Below, piece after piece: positions 36,520-47,013 of a stretch of DNA of 64,000 bases. Both the position numbers and the translations under genes were made by a program. The notes below the pieces were generated by a model. That model had not been told where the DNA came from. It ran no database searches and saw only the letters and a program-made list of their open reading frames with translations. The stretch is from Alistipes sp. Its GTDB lineage: Bacteria; Bacteroidota; Bacteroidia; Bacteroidales; Rikenellaceae. The stretch lies in NCBI GenBank assembly GCA_022511345.1, contig JAFLRR010000012.1, positions 16,949 through 80,948 on the forward strand, read 5' to 3'. Each line of letters starts with the position of its first letter. Within the stretch, counting starts at the first letter, position 1.

Positions 36520-37125
36520 ATGTTTCGGAACAAAATATCCGACGAGGAGGCTTCTGCGCTGCCTGCGGCACGCTTCACCGGCCAGATACGGGTCATAGAC
36601 ACCGACCAGGCCGTTGAGGAGGCATGCCGCGATTTGGCCTCGCACGGCGTCATAGGCTTCGATACCGAGACCCGTCCGGCCTTCAAGCCGGGCGTGAGGT
36701 ATCACACGGCGCTGCTGCAGCTCTCGGTGCCGGGCCGGTGCTATCTGTTCAGACTGTGCCGCATAAAGCTCGCGCGGCCGATAATCAAGATACTCGAGAA
36801 CCGCAACATCGTCAAGGTGGGTGCCGCCGTGTCGGGCGACCTCGACGGCTTGCGACGCATGAAGCACTTCCGCGACGGCGGATTCGTCGACCTGCAGAAC
36901 ATGGTGGGCGAGTGGGGCATAGAGGACAAGAGTCTGAGAAAGATGTCGGCCATAGTGCTTGGGCTGAAGGTGTCGAAGGCCCAGCGCCTGAGCAACTGGG
37001 AGGCAGCGCAGCTCACCGAGCACCAGAAGCTCTATGCGGCCACCGATGCGTGGGTCTGCACCGAGATATACGACAAACTCAATAGTACGCCCCGCACTTC
37101 GGGCGCTAAAACCGACAGACAATGA
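36520..37125 (+). CDS. 3'-5' exonuclease (RNase D-like DEDD domain)
   Basis: GVIGFDTETRPAFKPGVRYHTALLQLS, VKVGAAVSGDLDGL, YAATDAWVCTEIY. Confidence 0.88.
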   Translation: MFRNKISDEEASALPAARFTGQIRVIDTDQAVEEACRDLASHGVIGFDTETRPAFKPGVRYHTALLQLSVPGRCYLFRLCRIKLARPIIKILENRNIVKVGAAVSGDLDGLRRMKHFRDGGFVDLQNMVGEWGIEDKSLRKMSAIVLGLKVSKAQRLSNWEAAQLTEHQKLYAATDAWVCTEIYDKLNSTPRTSGAKTDRQ

Positions 37126-38318
37126 TGATACCGCAGATATATCTCAAGCACGGAAAGGAGGAGTCGCTGCTGCGGCGCCATCCGTGGATATTCTCCGGCG
37201 CGGTGGACTACATCGAGGCCGAGCAGGAGCCTGTGGAGGGCGCTGTGGTCGACGTCATATCGCACCGCGGCGAGTTCGTGGCGCGCGGACACTGGCAGCC
37301 CGGCTCGATTGCCGTGCGCGTGCTGTCGTTCGAGCGCGAGGAGTTCGATTTGGGCTGGTGGGCAGGACGCATAGCTTCGGCGCGCGAGATACGGCGCGTG
37401 CTCGGGCTTGTGGACTCGCAGCAGACTACCTGCTACCGCCTCGTTCACGGCGAGGGCGACTCGCTGCCGGGACTGGTGGTCGACATATACGGCTCGACGG
37501 CCGTCGTGCAGTGCCACTCGGTGGGAATGTATCTGTCGCGCAAACTCATAGCCGAAGCCATACGCCAGGTCTACGGCCCGGCCGTCAGCGCCATATACGA
37601 CAAGAGCTCGATGACGCTGCCCGGAAATGCGCGGCGCAATACCGTCGACGGTTACCTCTACGGCGAAGCTTCCGACGGCGGCACCACGGTGCTGGAGAAC
37701 GGACTTAAGTTCGCCGTGAACTGGGAGACGGGTCAGAAGACCGGATTCTTCATCGACCAGCGCGTGAACCGCGAGCTCGTGGGCCGCTATGCCGCGGGCC
37801 GCACGGTGCTCAATACATTCTGCTACACCGGAGGTTTCTCGGTCTACGCCGCCGCGGGCGGTGCCAAAGAGATATGTTCGGTCGATTCGTCGGTGCGGGC
37901 CGTGGAGACCGCTGCCGACAACATGCGTCTGAACTTCGGCCAGAGCGTGCCTCACTCGATAGTGGCGGCCGATGCCGTGGAGTACATGAAGGAGATAGGC
38001 GACCGCTACGACATGATAATACTCGACCCTCCGGCCTTCGCCAAGCACCAGAAGGCTCTGGGCAACGCTCTGCAGGGCTACAAGCGCCTGAATGCGCGGG
38101 CCATGTCGCAGATTCGCAGCGGCGGAGTACTCTTCACCTTCTCCTGCTCGCAGGCCGTGTCGGCCGAGCAGTTCCGCACCACGGTTTTCTCGGCGGCAGC
38201 CATAGCCGGCCGCAAGGTACGCATCCTGCACCGGCTCTCGCAGCCTGCCGACCATCCGGTGGACATCTACCATCCCGAGGGCGAGTACCTGAAGGGTCTG
38301 GCACTCTACGTCGAGTAG
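37122..38318 (+). CDS. Class I SAM-dependent rRNA methyltransferase (RlmI-like, PUA domain)
   Basis: RRHPWIFSGAVDYI, GDSLPGLVVDIYG, KTGFFIDQRVNRE, VLNTFCYTGGFSVYAAAGGA, MIILDPPAFAK. Confidence 0.93.
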   Translation: MMIPQIYLKHGKEESLLRRHPWIFSGAVDYIEAEQEPVEGAVVDVISHRGEFVARGHWQPGSIAVRVLSFEREEFDLGWWAGRIASAREIRRVLGLVDSQQTTCYRLVHGEGDSLPGLVVDIYGSTAVVQCHSVGMYLSRKLIAEAIRQVYGPAVSAIYDKSSMTLPGNARRNTVDGYLYGEASDGGTTVLENGLKFAVNWETGQKTGFFIDQRVNRELVGRYAAGRTVLNTFCYTGGFSVYAAAGGAKEICSVDSSVRAVETAADNMRLNFGQSVPHSIVAADAVEYMKEIGDRYDMIILDPPAFAKHQKALGNALQGYKRLNARAMSQIRSGGVLFTFSCSQAVSAEQFRTTVFSAAAIAGRKVRILHRLSQPADHPVDIYHPEGEYLKGLALYVE

Positions 38319-38337
38319 CAGCAGGGAATGAAAAAAC

Positions 38338-38362
38338 AAGGCGGGGTTCAACGCCCCGCCTT
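38338..38362. terminator. Bidirectional hairpin terminator between convergent genes
   Basis: AAGGCGGGG-ttcaacg-CCCCGCCTT, flanked by A6 upstream and TCTTTTA downstream. Confidence 0.75.
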
Positions 38363-38381
38363 ATCTTTTATAGGTATACCG

Positions 38382-40298
38382 TTATTTTCTTTTGTTCATC
38401 TGCTCCTGCTGGCGCATGAGCTCCTCGTAGCGCAGCTGGAACTTCGACTTCTTGCGGTTTTTGTTTTTGGCGGCGTTGGCCTGTATGATGGCGTGTATCT
38501 TGTCATCGTCGATCATGCGCCGTATGGCCGTTGTCTGGATGATGGTGATGATGTTGGCCAGGAAGTAGTAGTAGCACAGGCCGCTCGAGTAGTTGTTGAA
38601 CCAGAAGAGCATCATCACGGGCATCATGTAGACCATCATGAACTTCATGCCGGCCATCTGCGGCTGTGCCGAGGCGGTCTGGTTGTAGCTCACATACGAG
38701 AATGCGAACAGAGCCACGGCCATGAGCAGCGCGAAGAGACTGACGTGGTCGCCGTAGAAGGGTATCGAGAAGGGCAGGTCGATTACGCTGTCATACGACG
38801 AGAGGTCGTCGGCCCACAGGAACGACTGGCTGCGCAGCTCGATGGATGCCGGGAAGAAGCGGAACATGGCGATGATGAATGGGAACTGTATGAGCATCGG
38901 TATGCATCCGCCGAGCGGGTTGATTCCCGCCTTTTTGTAGAGCTCCATGGTGGCCTGCTGGCGTTTCATGGCATCCTCCTGACGGGGGAATTTCTGCGCC
39001 AGGGCGTCGACTTCGGGCTTTATCACTCGCATCTTGGCTGTGGAGACGTAGCTGCGGTAAGAGAGTGGGAATGTTAGCAGCTTGACCAGCAGCGCGAGGA
39101 TGAGTATGATTACTCCGAAGTTGCCGATGAAGCGGCGCAGGAAGTCGAACACCGGAATGACTATCCACCTGTTCACGGCGCCTATAATCCACCAGCCCAG
39201 CGGTATCAGCCGCTCCATCGAGAGGCTTTCGCCGTCGGCGTCACGCACATTCTTGAGTATCGAGTATTTGTTGGGACCGAAGTATAACGCCAGCTCGAAA
39301 TCCTCGCCGGCCGCATAGGGCAGGGCGGTTTTGAGCGAGTAGTTTTTCACCAGACCCGACTCAGGCTGCTCGGTGGTGAAGGCCATGTCGGCGTAGGTGA
39401 AGTTGTTGCGGGCTATGATTGCCGAGGTGAAGAACTGCTGCTTGAAGGCCACCCAGTTTACGGAGGTGTTCACCGACTTGGATTTGGACTCGGTGCTCAT
39501 GCCCAGCTCCTCGACCGACGATTCGCCGGGGAAGCGGTAGCTGAGCGTGGTGTACATGTTCTCGTTGGAGAAACCCTTCTCGTTGCGTAGCGATGTGTTG
39601 CGCCACTCGAGCGAGGGGTTCGAGCGGGCCAGTGCGGCGTCGAGACCTTCGGGCGTGATGCGCAGGTCGATGAGGTAGTCGCGTGCGGGGTCGCCCGTAT
39701 TGTAGAGCGTGTAGTCGTATCGCACCGCAGCCTCGTCCGATACCTGCAGGCGCATCGACACTACCGTCTGTCCGTCTGCCTGCGCAGTCTGCGGCAGCAG
39801 CTCGAAGGTGTAGTCGGCCGTGTTCACCCTCATGTCGTTGAGTCCGTTCTTGGTGCTGAACGACATGTCGAAGTAGGCCGATTCGGGTACGAACATGCGC
39901 ACGTTTTCATTGCGCTCGCCCTTGGGGGCATAGCGCGTGTAATCCTTCAGCTCGACTCCCGTAATCATACCTCCGCGCGTGGAGAAGTCTACGGTCATCA
40001 CGTCGTTGGAGACGGTTATGGTCTCTGCCGGCAGCACGGCCGCCTCGGCGAGCATCTGTCCGACGGAAGCCGTGCGTATGGCGGCGGCAATGGAGTCGGC
40101 AGTCTCGGGGCTCGGAGTCTCGGCAAGGAGCGAGTCGGCATCGATTGCCTTATCGGGAGCTGGAGCGTGTGCAGCCTCGTATTCGCGGTATTCGCGCAGC
40201 TTCTGCTGGTACTCGCGCTGCTGGCGGCCGTTGATGACCGTGAAAATCACGAACAGCAGACCGACTATGGCTATTCCTGCGATTGATTTCTTGTCCAT
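38382..40298 (-). CDS. yidC: Membrane protein insertase YidC
   Basis: N-terminal MDKKSIAGIAIVGLLFVIF, periplasmic domain, FGVIILILALLVKLLTFPLSYRSYVSTAKMR, GGCIPMLIQFPFIIAMFRFFP. Confidence 0.95.
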   Translation of the reverse strand: MDKKSIAGIAIVGLLFVIFTVINGRQQREYQQKLREYREYEAAHAPAPDKAIDADSLLAETPSPETADSIAAAIRTASVGQMLAEAAVLPAETITVSNDVMTVDFSTRGGMITGVELKDYTRYAPKGERNENVRMFVPESAYFDMSFSTKNGLNDMRVNTADYTFELLPQTAQADGQTVVSMRLQVSDEAAVRYDYTLYNTGDPARDYLIDLRITPEGLDAALARSNPSLEWRNTSLRNEKGFSNENMYTTLSYRFPGESSVEELGMSTESKSKSVNTSVNWVAFKQQFFTSAIIARNNFTYADMAFTTEQPESGLVKNYSLKTALPYAAGEDFELALYFGPNKYSILKNVRDADGESLSMERLIPLGWWIIGAVNRWIVIPVFDFLRRFIGNFGVIILILALLVKLLTFPLSYRSYVSTAKMRVIKPEVDALAQKFPRQEDAMKRQQATMELYKKAGINPLGGCIPMLIQFPFIIAMFRFFPASIELRSQSFLWADDLSSYDSVIDLPFSIPFYGDHVSLFALLMAVALFAFSYVSYNQTASAQPQMAGMKFMMVYMMPVMMLFWFNNYSSGLCYYYFLANIITIIQTTAIRRMIDDDKIHAIIQANAAKNKNRKKSKFQLRYEELMRQQEQMNKRK

Positions 40299-40314
40299 CT
40301 GTTAATCTTTTGAG

Positions 40315-41937
40315 TTATTTGCTGTCGCGATAGGCCATAGCCGCAGCGACGAACGAGGTGAAGAGCGGGTGGGGTGTGCGCACCGTGCTTTTGTATTCGG
40401 GGTGATACTGCGTGCCGACAAACCATCGGTGCGACGGTATCTCGACCACCTCGACCAGCCCCGTGTCGGGGTTGAGGCCTGCGGCGCGCATGCCGGCAGC
40501 CTCGAAACGCTCGAGGTAGTCGTTGTTGAATTCGTAGCGGTGGCGGTGACGCTCTACGACGGTCTGCTTGCCGTATGCCTCGGCTGCATGCGAGCCCTTG
40601 ACCAGCGTGCAGGGATAGCCGCCCAGACGCATCGTGCCTCCCTTGGCCGTTACGCCCTTCTGCTCCTCCATCAGGTCGATGACCGGATATGGTGTCGAGG
40701 GCTCGGTCTCGACCGACGCGGCACCCTCCAATCCCAGTACGTTGCGTGCGAACTCGATGACGGCGCACTGCATGCCCAGGCATATGCCGAAGAATGGTAT
40801 GTTATTTTCGCGGGCGTAGCGCACAGCCTCGATTTTGCCGTCAATGCCGCGGTTGCCGAATCCGGGAGCCACGAGTATTCCCGACATCTTGCCGAGCAGC
40901 TCTGCGGCATTCCCGGCATTGACCTTTTCGGAGTTGACGTAGTGCAGGCGCACCTTGCAGTCGTTTGCCGCGCCGGCGTGGATGAACGACTCGCATATGG
41001 ATTTGTAGGCGTCGGGCAGCTCGGTATACTTGCCCACAAGAGCGATGTCGACCGTCGACGAGGGGTGCTTGACCTTGTCGACGAACGAGCGCAGCGACTC
41101 CAGGTCGGGCTCCTGGTCGGCGGGTATGTTGAGCTTCTCGAGCACCACGTCGTCGAGATGCTGTTCGTGCATCCTGAGCGGACACTCGTAAATGGTCGGC
41201 ACGTCGATAGACTCCATCACAGCCTCGGGGTCGACGTTGCAGAAGAGCGCCACCTTGCGGCGCAGCTCCTTGGTGAGCGGGTGCTCGGTGCGCAGCACGA
41301 GTATGTCGGGCTGGAGTCCGTTCTCGAGCAGAGCCTTGACCGAGTGCTGCGTGGGCTTGGTCTTCAACTCGCCCGAAGCGGCCATGTAGGGTATCAGCGT
41401 GAGGTGCACCAGAGCCGTGTTGCGGTAGCCGAGCTGATAGCGCAGCTGGCGGACCGACTCGATGAAGGGCAGCGACTCGATGTCGCCCACCGTGCCGCCG
41501 ATTTCGGTGATGATTATGTCGTACTGCTTGGTCTGTCCGAGAAACTGTATGCAGCGCTTGATTTCGTCGGTGATGTGAGGTATGACCTGTACGGTCTTGC
41601 CCAGATATTCGCCCTTGCGCTCCTTCTCGATTACGCTCTTGTATATCTTGCCCGTGGTGACGTTGTTGGCATGCGTGGTGGTGATGGAGGTGAAGCGCTC
41701 GTAGTGGCCCAGGTCAAGGTCGGTCTCGGTGCCGTCCTCTGTGACGTAGCACTCGCCGTGCTCGTATGGGTTGAGCGTGCCGGGGTCGATATTGATGTAG
41801 GGGTCGAGCTTCTGGATTGTCACCGTGTATCCGCGGGCCTGAAGCAGGCGCGCTATGGATGCGGAGATGATGCCTTTGCCGAGTGACGAGGCAACGCCGC
41901 CCGTGACGAAAATGTACTTCGGTTTGGAAAGTTTCAT
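40315..41937 (-). CDS. pyrG: CTP synthase
   Basis: [55 protein letters not shown]. Confidence 0.98.
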   Translation of the reverse strand: MKLSKPKYIFVTGGVASSLGKGIISASIARLLQARGYTVTIQKLDPYINIDPGTLNPYEHGECYVTEDGTETDLDLGHYERFTSITTTHANNVTTGKIYKSVIEKERKGEYLGKTVQVIPHITDEIKRCIQFLGQTKQYDIIITEIGGTVGDIESLPFIESVRQLRYQLGYRNTALVHLTLIPYMAASGELKTKPTQHSVKALLENGLQPDILVLRTEHPLTKELRRKVALFCNVDPEAVMESIDVPTIYECPLRMHEQHLDDVVLEKLNIPADQEPDLESLRSFVDKVKHPSSTVDIALVGKYTELPDAYKSICESFIHAGAANDCKVRLHYVNSEKVNAGNAAELLGKMSGILVAPGFGNRGIDGKIEAVRYARENNIPFFGICLGMQCAVIEFARNVLGLEGAASVETEPSTPYPVIDLMEEQKGVTAKGGTMRLGGYPCTLVKGSHAAEAYGKQTVVERHRHRYEFNNDYLERFEAAGMRAAGLNPDTGLVEVVEIPSHRWFVGTQYHPEYKSTVRTPHPLFTSFVAAAMAYRDSK

Positions 41938-42010
41938 ATCTGTAAAATTCTGTTTTTCGTTTGCTCCATAAAAGCGGCGGGGCGTGCAGCCTGCGCCGCA
42001 CGCCCGTTGC

Positions 42011-43918
42011 CTATGCCTGCTCCTCGCTGTCTATGAGACGGACCTTCTCGACGGCGTCGCGCATCTCGCGCTTGGCTCTTTCGATCTTCTCGTTCACGTC
42101 GGCAATCAGAGCCTCGGCATTCTTCGAGCGGGCGAAGAAGCCTATGTTGTTCTCGAGCGTGGCTATGTCCTGCTCGAGCTGGCGGACGCGGTTGTAGAGT
42201 CGCTCTCTCTCGGAGCGCAGTCGCTTGTCGCCCGAGGCCTTCATGCCGGCCAGCTTCTCCTTGAAGCCAGCCATCGAACGGCTCCGCTCATTACCGCGCA
42301 GCGTGTTGAACATGTTGTCGACGGCAGCCTTGTAACGCTTGCGTATCTCCTCCTTGCGGCGCACGGGCACGAATCCTATCTCGCTCCAGCGGCGCTGGAA
42401 CTCCTTGATTGCCTCGTATCCGCCCTCGGCTATGTCGGCTGCCTCCATCTGCTCGAGCAGCTCGGTCTTGCGGCGCAGGTTCTCCTCCTGCTCGTCGCTC
42501 TGCGAGGCGAAGTTGGCGGCCTTGCGCTCGAAGAATGCGTCGCAGGCGGCGCGGAAACGCTTCCATATCTCGTCGGAGCGGCGGCGCGACACGGCGCCTA
42601 CAGTCTTCCAGCGGGCCTGCAGGGCTATCAGTTCGTCGGTAGCCTTCTTCCACTCGTCGCTGTCGCGCAGAGCCTCGGCGGCCTCGCATATCTCGATTTT
42701 GACGCGCAGGTTCTCGTCCATCTCGTCGCGCACCGAGGCGTAGAAGTTGCGCTTGGCCTCGAAGAACTTGTCGCAGGCGGTGCGGAAACGCTCGTATATG
42801 CGCGTGTTGTCCTTCTTGGGCGCGAAGCCTATGGTCTTCCATACTTTCTGTATCTCGAGCAGCTTTTCGCTCGCGCGGTTCCAGTCGCGGCGCGAGTCCT
42901 GCTCGCCGGCGAGCAGCTCTTCGGCCTTCTCGCAGAGCTCGGTCTTGAGCTCGAGGTTGCGCACCTGCTCGCTCTTCAGAGCGTCGAAATACTCCTGGTG
43001 AGCCTTGTTTATACGGCCCGAGGCTGCGCGGAAGCGCTCCCACAGCTCCTCCTTGTGCTCGGGTGCCGTGGGTCCGGTCTCGCGCCACTCGTCGTGGAGC
43101 TTCTGGAGTTTGCGGAATGCCTCGACGGCCGACGGCTCGAGCATGAGCGCCTCGGCCTTCTCGCACAGTTCGGTTTTGATTGCCAGGTTGCGCTCGCGGT
43201 CCAGGTCGCGCAGCTCCTTGTTTATCTTGATTATTCCGTAGAAGTTGTCTATCTGCAGGTTGTAGTTCTCCCACAAATCCTTTACCCGCTCCTGCGGCAC
43301 GGGGCCCGTCTCCTTCCAGCGCTGCTGCAGCTCGCGGAAGCGCGCGAAGGTGGTGTCGAGGGTCTCGTCGGATTCTGTGAGTTCCTTGATGCCGTCGATT
43401 ATGCGGAGCTTGATTTCGAGGTTGTGCTCCTTCTCGGCGGCATCGGCCGCGTTGAACTCGTCGCGGCGGCGGCGATACTCTTTCAGCAGGTCTTTGAGCC
43501 TGAGCTCGAGCGGGTCCTGTTCAGGTACGAAGTCGGTTTCTGCACCTCCGTTGTCGATGAACTCGCGGCGGGCAGCCTCGACCGAGGCGCGGTGCAGCTT
43601 GTAGAAGGAGGTCTTCACGGCTTCGGCCGTCTGCCGGAGCGTGCGCACGGGCTTCTGGTCGAGAAGCTGCGCGAAACGTTCGACGAGCTCCGCGGCCGAC
43701 AGACCTGCGAGTTCGTCGGCCTGTTCAGCGTCGCCAGCCTCGGCTTCGGGAATCTCCTGTGTGTAATCGGCAGGGGCGGCCTCGTCGGCGCTCTGCTGAA
43801 TCTCTTCATTCACGGCAGCCCCAGCTTCGGGGTCCTCCGGAAGGATGGCTTTCAAGGTATCGTCGGCATTGCCGACCGGCTCGCCGGGAGCCGACAGTGT
43901 CGTTTTTACGTCAGACAT
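42011..43918 (-). CDS. DUF349 domain-containing protein
   Basis: Repeated W(K/R)xxG...(E/D)xxWxRFRxAxDxFF motifs across 635 aa. Confidence 0.88.
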   Translation of the reverse strand: MSDVKTTLSAPGEPVGNADDTLKAILPEDPEAGAAVNEEIQQSADEAAPADYTQEIPEAEAGDAEQADELAGLSAAELVERFAQLLDQKPVRTLRQTAEAVKTSFYKLHRASVEAARREFIDNGGAETDFVPEQDPLELRLKDLLKEYRRRRDEFNAADAAEKEHNLEIKLRIIDGIKELTESDETLDTTFARFRELQQRWKETGPVPQERVKDLWENYNLQIDNFYGIIKINKELRDLDRERNLAIKTELCEKAEALMLEPSAVEAFRKLQKLHDEWRETGPTAPEHKEELWERFRAASGRINKAHQEYFDALKSEQVRNLELKTELCEKAEELLAGEQDSRRDWNRASEKLLEIQKVWKTIGFAPKKDNTRIYERFRTACDKFFEAKRNFYASVRDEMDENLRVKIEICEAAEALRDSDEWKKATDELIALQARWKTVGAVSRRRSDEIWKRFRAACDAFFERKAANFASQSDEQEENLRRKTELLEQMEAADIAEGGYEAIKEFQRRWSEIGFVPVRRKEEIRKRYKAAVDNMFNTLRGNERSRSMAGFKEKLAGMKASGDKRLRSERERLYNRVRQLEQDIATLENNIGFFARSKNAEALIADVNEKIERAKREMRDAVEKVRLIDSEEQA

Positions 43919-43965
43919 TGCGGTAGTGTTTTTTTGTTACGGCGGGTTTCGTGCGCACTTGCACC

Positions 43966-43987
43966 CGCGCGCGCAACGACGCGCGCG
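43966..43987. repeat. Alternating CG hairpin (CGCGCGCG...CGCGCGCG) upstream of the DUF349 gene
   Basis: 8-bp self-complementary CG arms separated by caacga. Confidence 0.6.
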
Positions 43988-44076
43988 TCACCCGTTACTT
44001 CCGGCAAATATAGCCATTTTTCCCGGCACGACGAAGGATTTGGAACAAATTTACGCCGGGAAAGGATAAAAACTTA

Positions 44077-44084
44077 TATATTTG
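44077..44084 (+). promoter_or_regulatory. Bacteroidetes-type -7 box (TATATTTG) upstream of the response regulator
   Basis: Consensus TAnnTTTG, 17 nt upstream of ATG. Confidence 0.6.
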
Positions 44085-44100
44085 CACAAATTCAAAGGTT

Positions 44101-44757
44101 ATGGCCTACCGCATTTTAATCGTCGATGACGAAAAGGACATTCTCGAGTTCGTACGCTACAATCTGGTTCGCGAGGGTTACGAGGTCTTCACCGCCTGCG
44201 ACGGCAGCCAGGCCCTGCAGGTTGCCGAGCAGCATCGTCCGCATCTGATTCTGCTGGATATGATGATGCCCGTCATGGACGGCGAAAAGACCTGCCGGGC
44301 CATACGCCGGCATCCGGAGCTGAAGGATACCCTGGTGCTGTTTCTGACGGCTTTGGCCGGCGACGAGAGGCAGATTGCGGGCTTCGGCGTGGGGGCCGAC
44401 GATTACATAACCAAACCGGTGAGGATGAAGGTGCTCGTGAGCCGCATCAAAGCCCATCTGAAGCGTCTGCCCGAGCCGTCCTCCGGCCACGGGGTGAGTA
44501 TCGATGCCGCGAGCCGCACCGTCAGCTGCGACGGCAGTCAGTTCACCCTTCCGCGCAAGGAGTTCGCACTGCTCGAGCTGCTCATCTCCTCGCCCGGGAG
44601 AGTCTTCACCCGCGAGGATATTTACGACAGCGTGTGGGGCCGCGATGTGGTTGTGGGCGACCGTACTATCGACGTCCACATCCGCAAGCTGCGCCGCAAA
44701 ATAGGCGACGAAAGAATAATCACCGTAAAGGGCGTGGGATATAAATATATTCCGTAA
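44101..44757 (+). CDS. Response regulator transcription factor, OmpR/PhoB (RprY-like) family
   Basis: ILIVDDEKDILEFVRYNL, LLDMMMPVMDGEKTCRAIR, GADDYITKPV, winged helix DRTIDVHIRKLRRKIGDERIITVKGVGYKY. Confidence 0.94.
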   Translation: MAYRILIVDDEKDILEFVRYNLVREGYEVFTACDGSQALQVAEQHRPHLILLDMMMPVMDGEKTCRAIRRHPELKDTLVLFLTALAGDERQIAGFGVGADDYITKPVRMKVLVSRIKAHLKRLPEPSSGHGVSIDAASRTVSCDGSQFTLPRKEFALLELLISSPGRVFTREDIYDSVWGRDVVVGDRTIDVHIRKLRRKIGDERIITVKGVGYKYIP

Positions 44758-44765
44758 ATTTTTAT

Positions 44766-44773
44766 TATATTTG
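44766..44773 (+). promoter_or_regulatory. Bacteroidetes-type -7 box (TATATTTG) upstream of ackA
   Basis: Consensus match ~100 nt upstream of the ATG. Confidence 0.55.
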
Positions 44774-44874
44774 CATTACCGCTCGCCGAAAGCCGGGCGG
44801 CTGCATGCCGTACGGCTCCGGCTGCCGTGCGTGATGATGTGTGCGACTCAAATCAATAAAAATTTATAGAAACT

Positions 44875-46074
44875 ATGGTAATACTGGTTCTCAACTGCGG
44901 CAGTTCGTCGATAAAGTATCAGGTAATCGACATGAACGACAACTCAAGCCGCCTGCTGGCCAAGGGTCTGGTAGAGCGCATAGGTCTGCCCGAGGGCGAC
45001 CTGACTCACAAGCCCGTCGGCAAGGATATTCTCGAAAAGCACTGCCCCGTGCCCGACCACACCACGGGCATCAAGCTGGTAATGGATGCTCTGACCGACC
45101 CGGTTCACGGCGTCATATCGTCGCTGGACGAGATTCGCGCCGTAGGCCACCGCGTGGCTCACGGCGGCGAGTACTTCCCCGAGAGCTGTATCGTCGATGA
45201 GGATGTGAAGCGCAAGATCGCTTCGCTCTGCGCCATCGCACCGCTGCACAATCCCGCGAGCCTTCAGGGTATCGAGGCCATAGACCACGTGCTGCCGGCA
45301 GCCAAGCAGGTGACCGTGTTCGATACCTCGTTCCACCAGACCATTCCGGCACGCAACTACATGTACGCCCTGCCTTATGAGTACTACGAGAAGTACCGCG
45401 TGCGCAAGTACGGCTTCCACGGCACCAGCCACAAGTATGTGGCCCGCACGGGCGCCGCTCTGGCCGGCATAGACATCAACAACTCGAAAATCATCACCTG
45501 CCACATCGGCAACGGAGGTTCGGTGACGGCCGTTCTGAACGGCAAGTCGTTCGACACGTCGATGGGCTTCTCGCCGCTGGACGGCCTGGTGATGGGCACC
45601 CGCTGCGGCAATGTCGACGCCAGCGCCATAACCTACATAGGCGACAAGGAGGGCATGACATTCGCACAGATAGACACCATGATGAACAAGAAGTCGGGCG
45701 TGCTGGGCGTCTCGGGCGTCTCGAGCGATATGCGCGATATCGACAAGGCCTATGACGAGGGCAACGAGCGCGCAATACTCGCACGCGACATGTACTACGG
45801 CCGCGTGAAGAAGTTCATAGGCCAGTATGCAGCCGAGATGGGAGGCGTCGACCTGATAGTCTTTACGGGCGGCGTGGGCGAAAACTCGAAGGAGATGCGC
45901 TGCAGCGCCTGCGAGGGTCTGGAGTTTATGGGTCTGGAATTCGACCGCGCAGCCAACGACGTGCGCGGCGAGAACCGCATAATCTCGGCTCCCGGCTCAC
46001 GCGTCAAGGCGGCCGTGATTGCCACGGACGAGGAGCTGGTGATAGCTACCGATACGTATAATCTTGTGAAATAG
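44875..46074 (+). CDS. ackA: Acetate kinase
   Basis: MVILVLNCGSSSIKYQVID, VAHGGEYF, FDTSFHQTIP, KYGFHGTSHKYVA, FTGGVGENS. Confidence 0.97.
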   Translation: MVILVLNCGSSSIKYQVIDMNDNSSRLLAKGLVERIGLPEGDLTHKPVGKDILEKHCPVPDHTTGIKLVMDALTDPVHGVISSLDEIRAVGHRVAHGGEYFPESCIVDEDVKRKIASLCAIAPLHNPASLQGIEAIDHVLPAAKQVTVFDTSFHQTIPARNYMYALPYEYYEKYRVRKYGFHGTSHKYVARTGAALAGIDINNSKIITCHIGNGGSVTAVLNGKSFDTSMGFSPLDGLVMGTRCGNVDASAITYIGDKEGMTFAQIDTMMNKKSGVLGVSGVSSDMRDIDKAYDEGNERAILARDMYYGRVKKFIGQYAAEMGGVDLIVFTGGVGENSKEMRCSACEGLEFMGLEFDRAANDVRGENRIISAPGSRVKAAVIATDEELVIATDTYNLVK

Positions 46075-46102
46075 TCAGTAACAAATAAAAACATAAAGAG
46101 TC

Positions 46103-47008
46103 ATGATTGAGCATTTGTCACAAATCGTCGAAGAGGCGAGAAAGAAGGGCCGCAAGCGCATAGCAGTGGCTTACGGACAGGATTCGCACACTATCGAGGC
46201 CGTTTACGACGCATACAAGGAGGGCCTGGTTGAGCCCACGCTCTACGGCGACCGCGCCACCATCGAGAAGGTGTGCGGCGAACTGAACATCGACCCGACG
46301 GTCTTCACCATCGTCGATGAGCCGGTGGACACCAAGTGCGTGGCGCTGGCTGTGGCCGACACCGTATCCGGCAAGGCCGACGTGCTGATGAAGGGTCTGG
46401 TTTCGACCGACAAGTACATGCGCGGCATTCTGAACAAGGATGCTGGCATGTTCCCCCCGAAGGGCGTGCTGAGCCACGTGGCCATCATCGAGATGCCGGA
46501 GTATCACAAGCTGGTCACTATTTCGGACGTTGCGGTTATTCCCGCACCCGACTTCAAGCAGAAGCAGAAGCTGATAGGCTATCTGGCCAAGACGGCCAAT
46601 CTGCTGGGCGTGGCCGTTCCGAAGATTGCATGCGTTACGGCTTCGGAGCAGGTGCTGCCGTCGGTTATTTCGTCGACCGAGGGCGCAATACTGGCCAAGA
46701 TGGGCGACCGCGGTCAGCTGGGCAAGGTGATTGTCGACGGCCCGCTGTCGTTGGACGTAGCTCTCTACAAGGAGGTTGCCGAGCACAAGAAGGTTACCGG
46801 CTCGTCGGTTGCCGGAGACCCCGACTGCCTGCTCTTCCCGAACATCGAGTCGGCCAACGTATTCTTCAAGTCGGTTACGCACATCGGCCACGGCGAGCTT
46901 GCCGCTATGGTTGCCGGAACCAACAAGCCCTGTGTGCTGACCTCGCGCGGCGACTCGGCGCTCACCAAGAAGTACTCGATAGCTCTGGCCTGCCTGGCAG
47001 CAAAATAG
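46103..47008 (+). CDS. ptb: Phosphate butyryl/acetyltransferase family protein (Ptb-like)
   Basis: 301 aa; ADVLMKGLVSTDKYMRGILNKDAG, GVLSHVAIIE, FPNIESANVFFKSV; followed by a butyrate kinase gene. Confidence 0.85.
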   Translation: MIEHLSQIVEEARKKGRKRIAVAYGQDSHTIEAVYDAYKEGLVEPTLYGDRATIEKVCGELNIDPTVFTIVDEPVDTKCVALAVADTVSGKADVLMKGLVSTDKYMRGILNKDAGMFPPKGVLSHVAIIEMPEYHKLVTISDVAVIPAPDFKQKQKLIGYLAKTANLLGVAVPKIACVTASEQVLPSVISSTEGAILAKMGDRGQLGKVIVDGPLSLDVALYKEVAEHKKVTGSSVAGDPDCLLFPNIESANVFFKSVTHIGHGELAAMVAGTNKPCVLTSRGDSALTKKYSIALACLAAK

Positions 47009-47013
47009 AGGCT

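Noticed and set aside
41984-44119. 711-aa plus-strand ORF opposite the DUF349 gene
   Set aside because: Leu/Ala/Val-rich antisense translation; DUF349 motifs on the other strand are clear.
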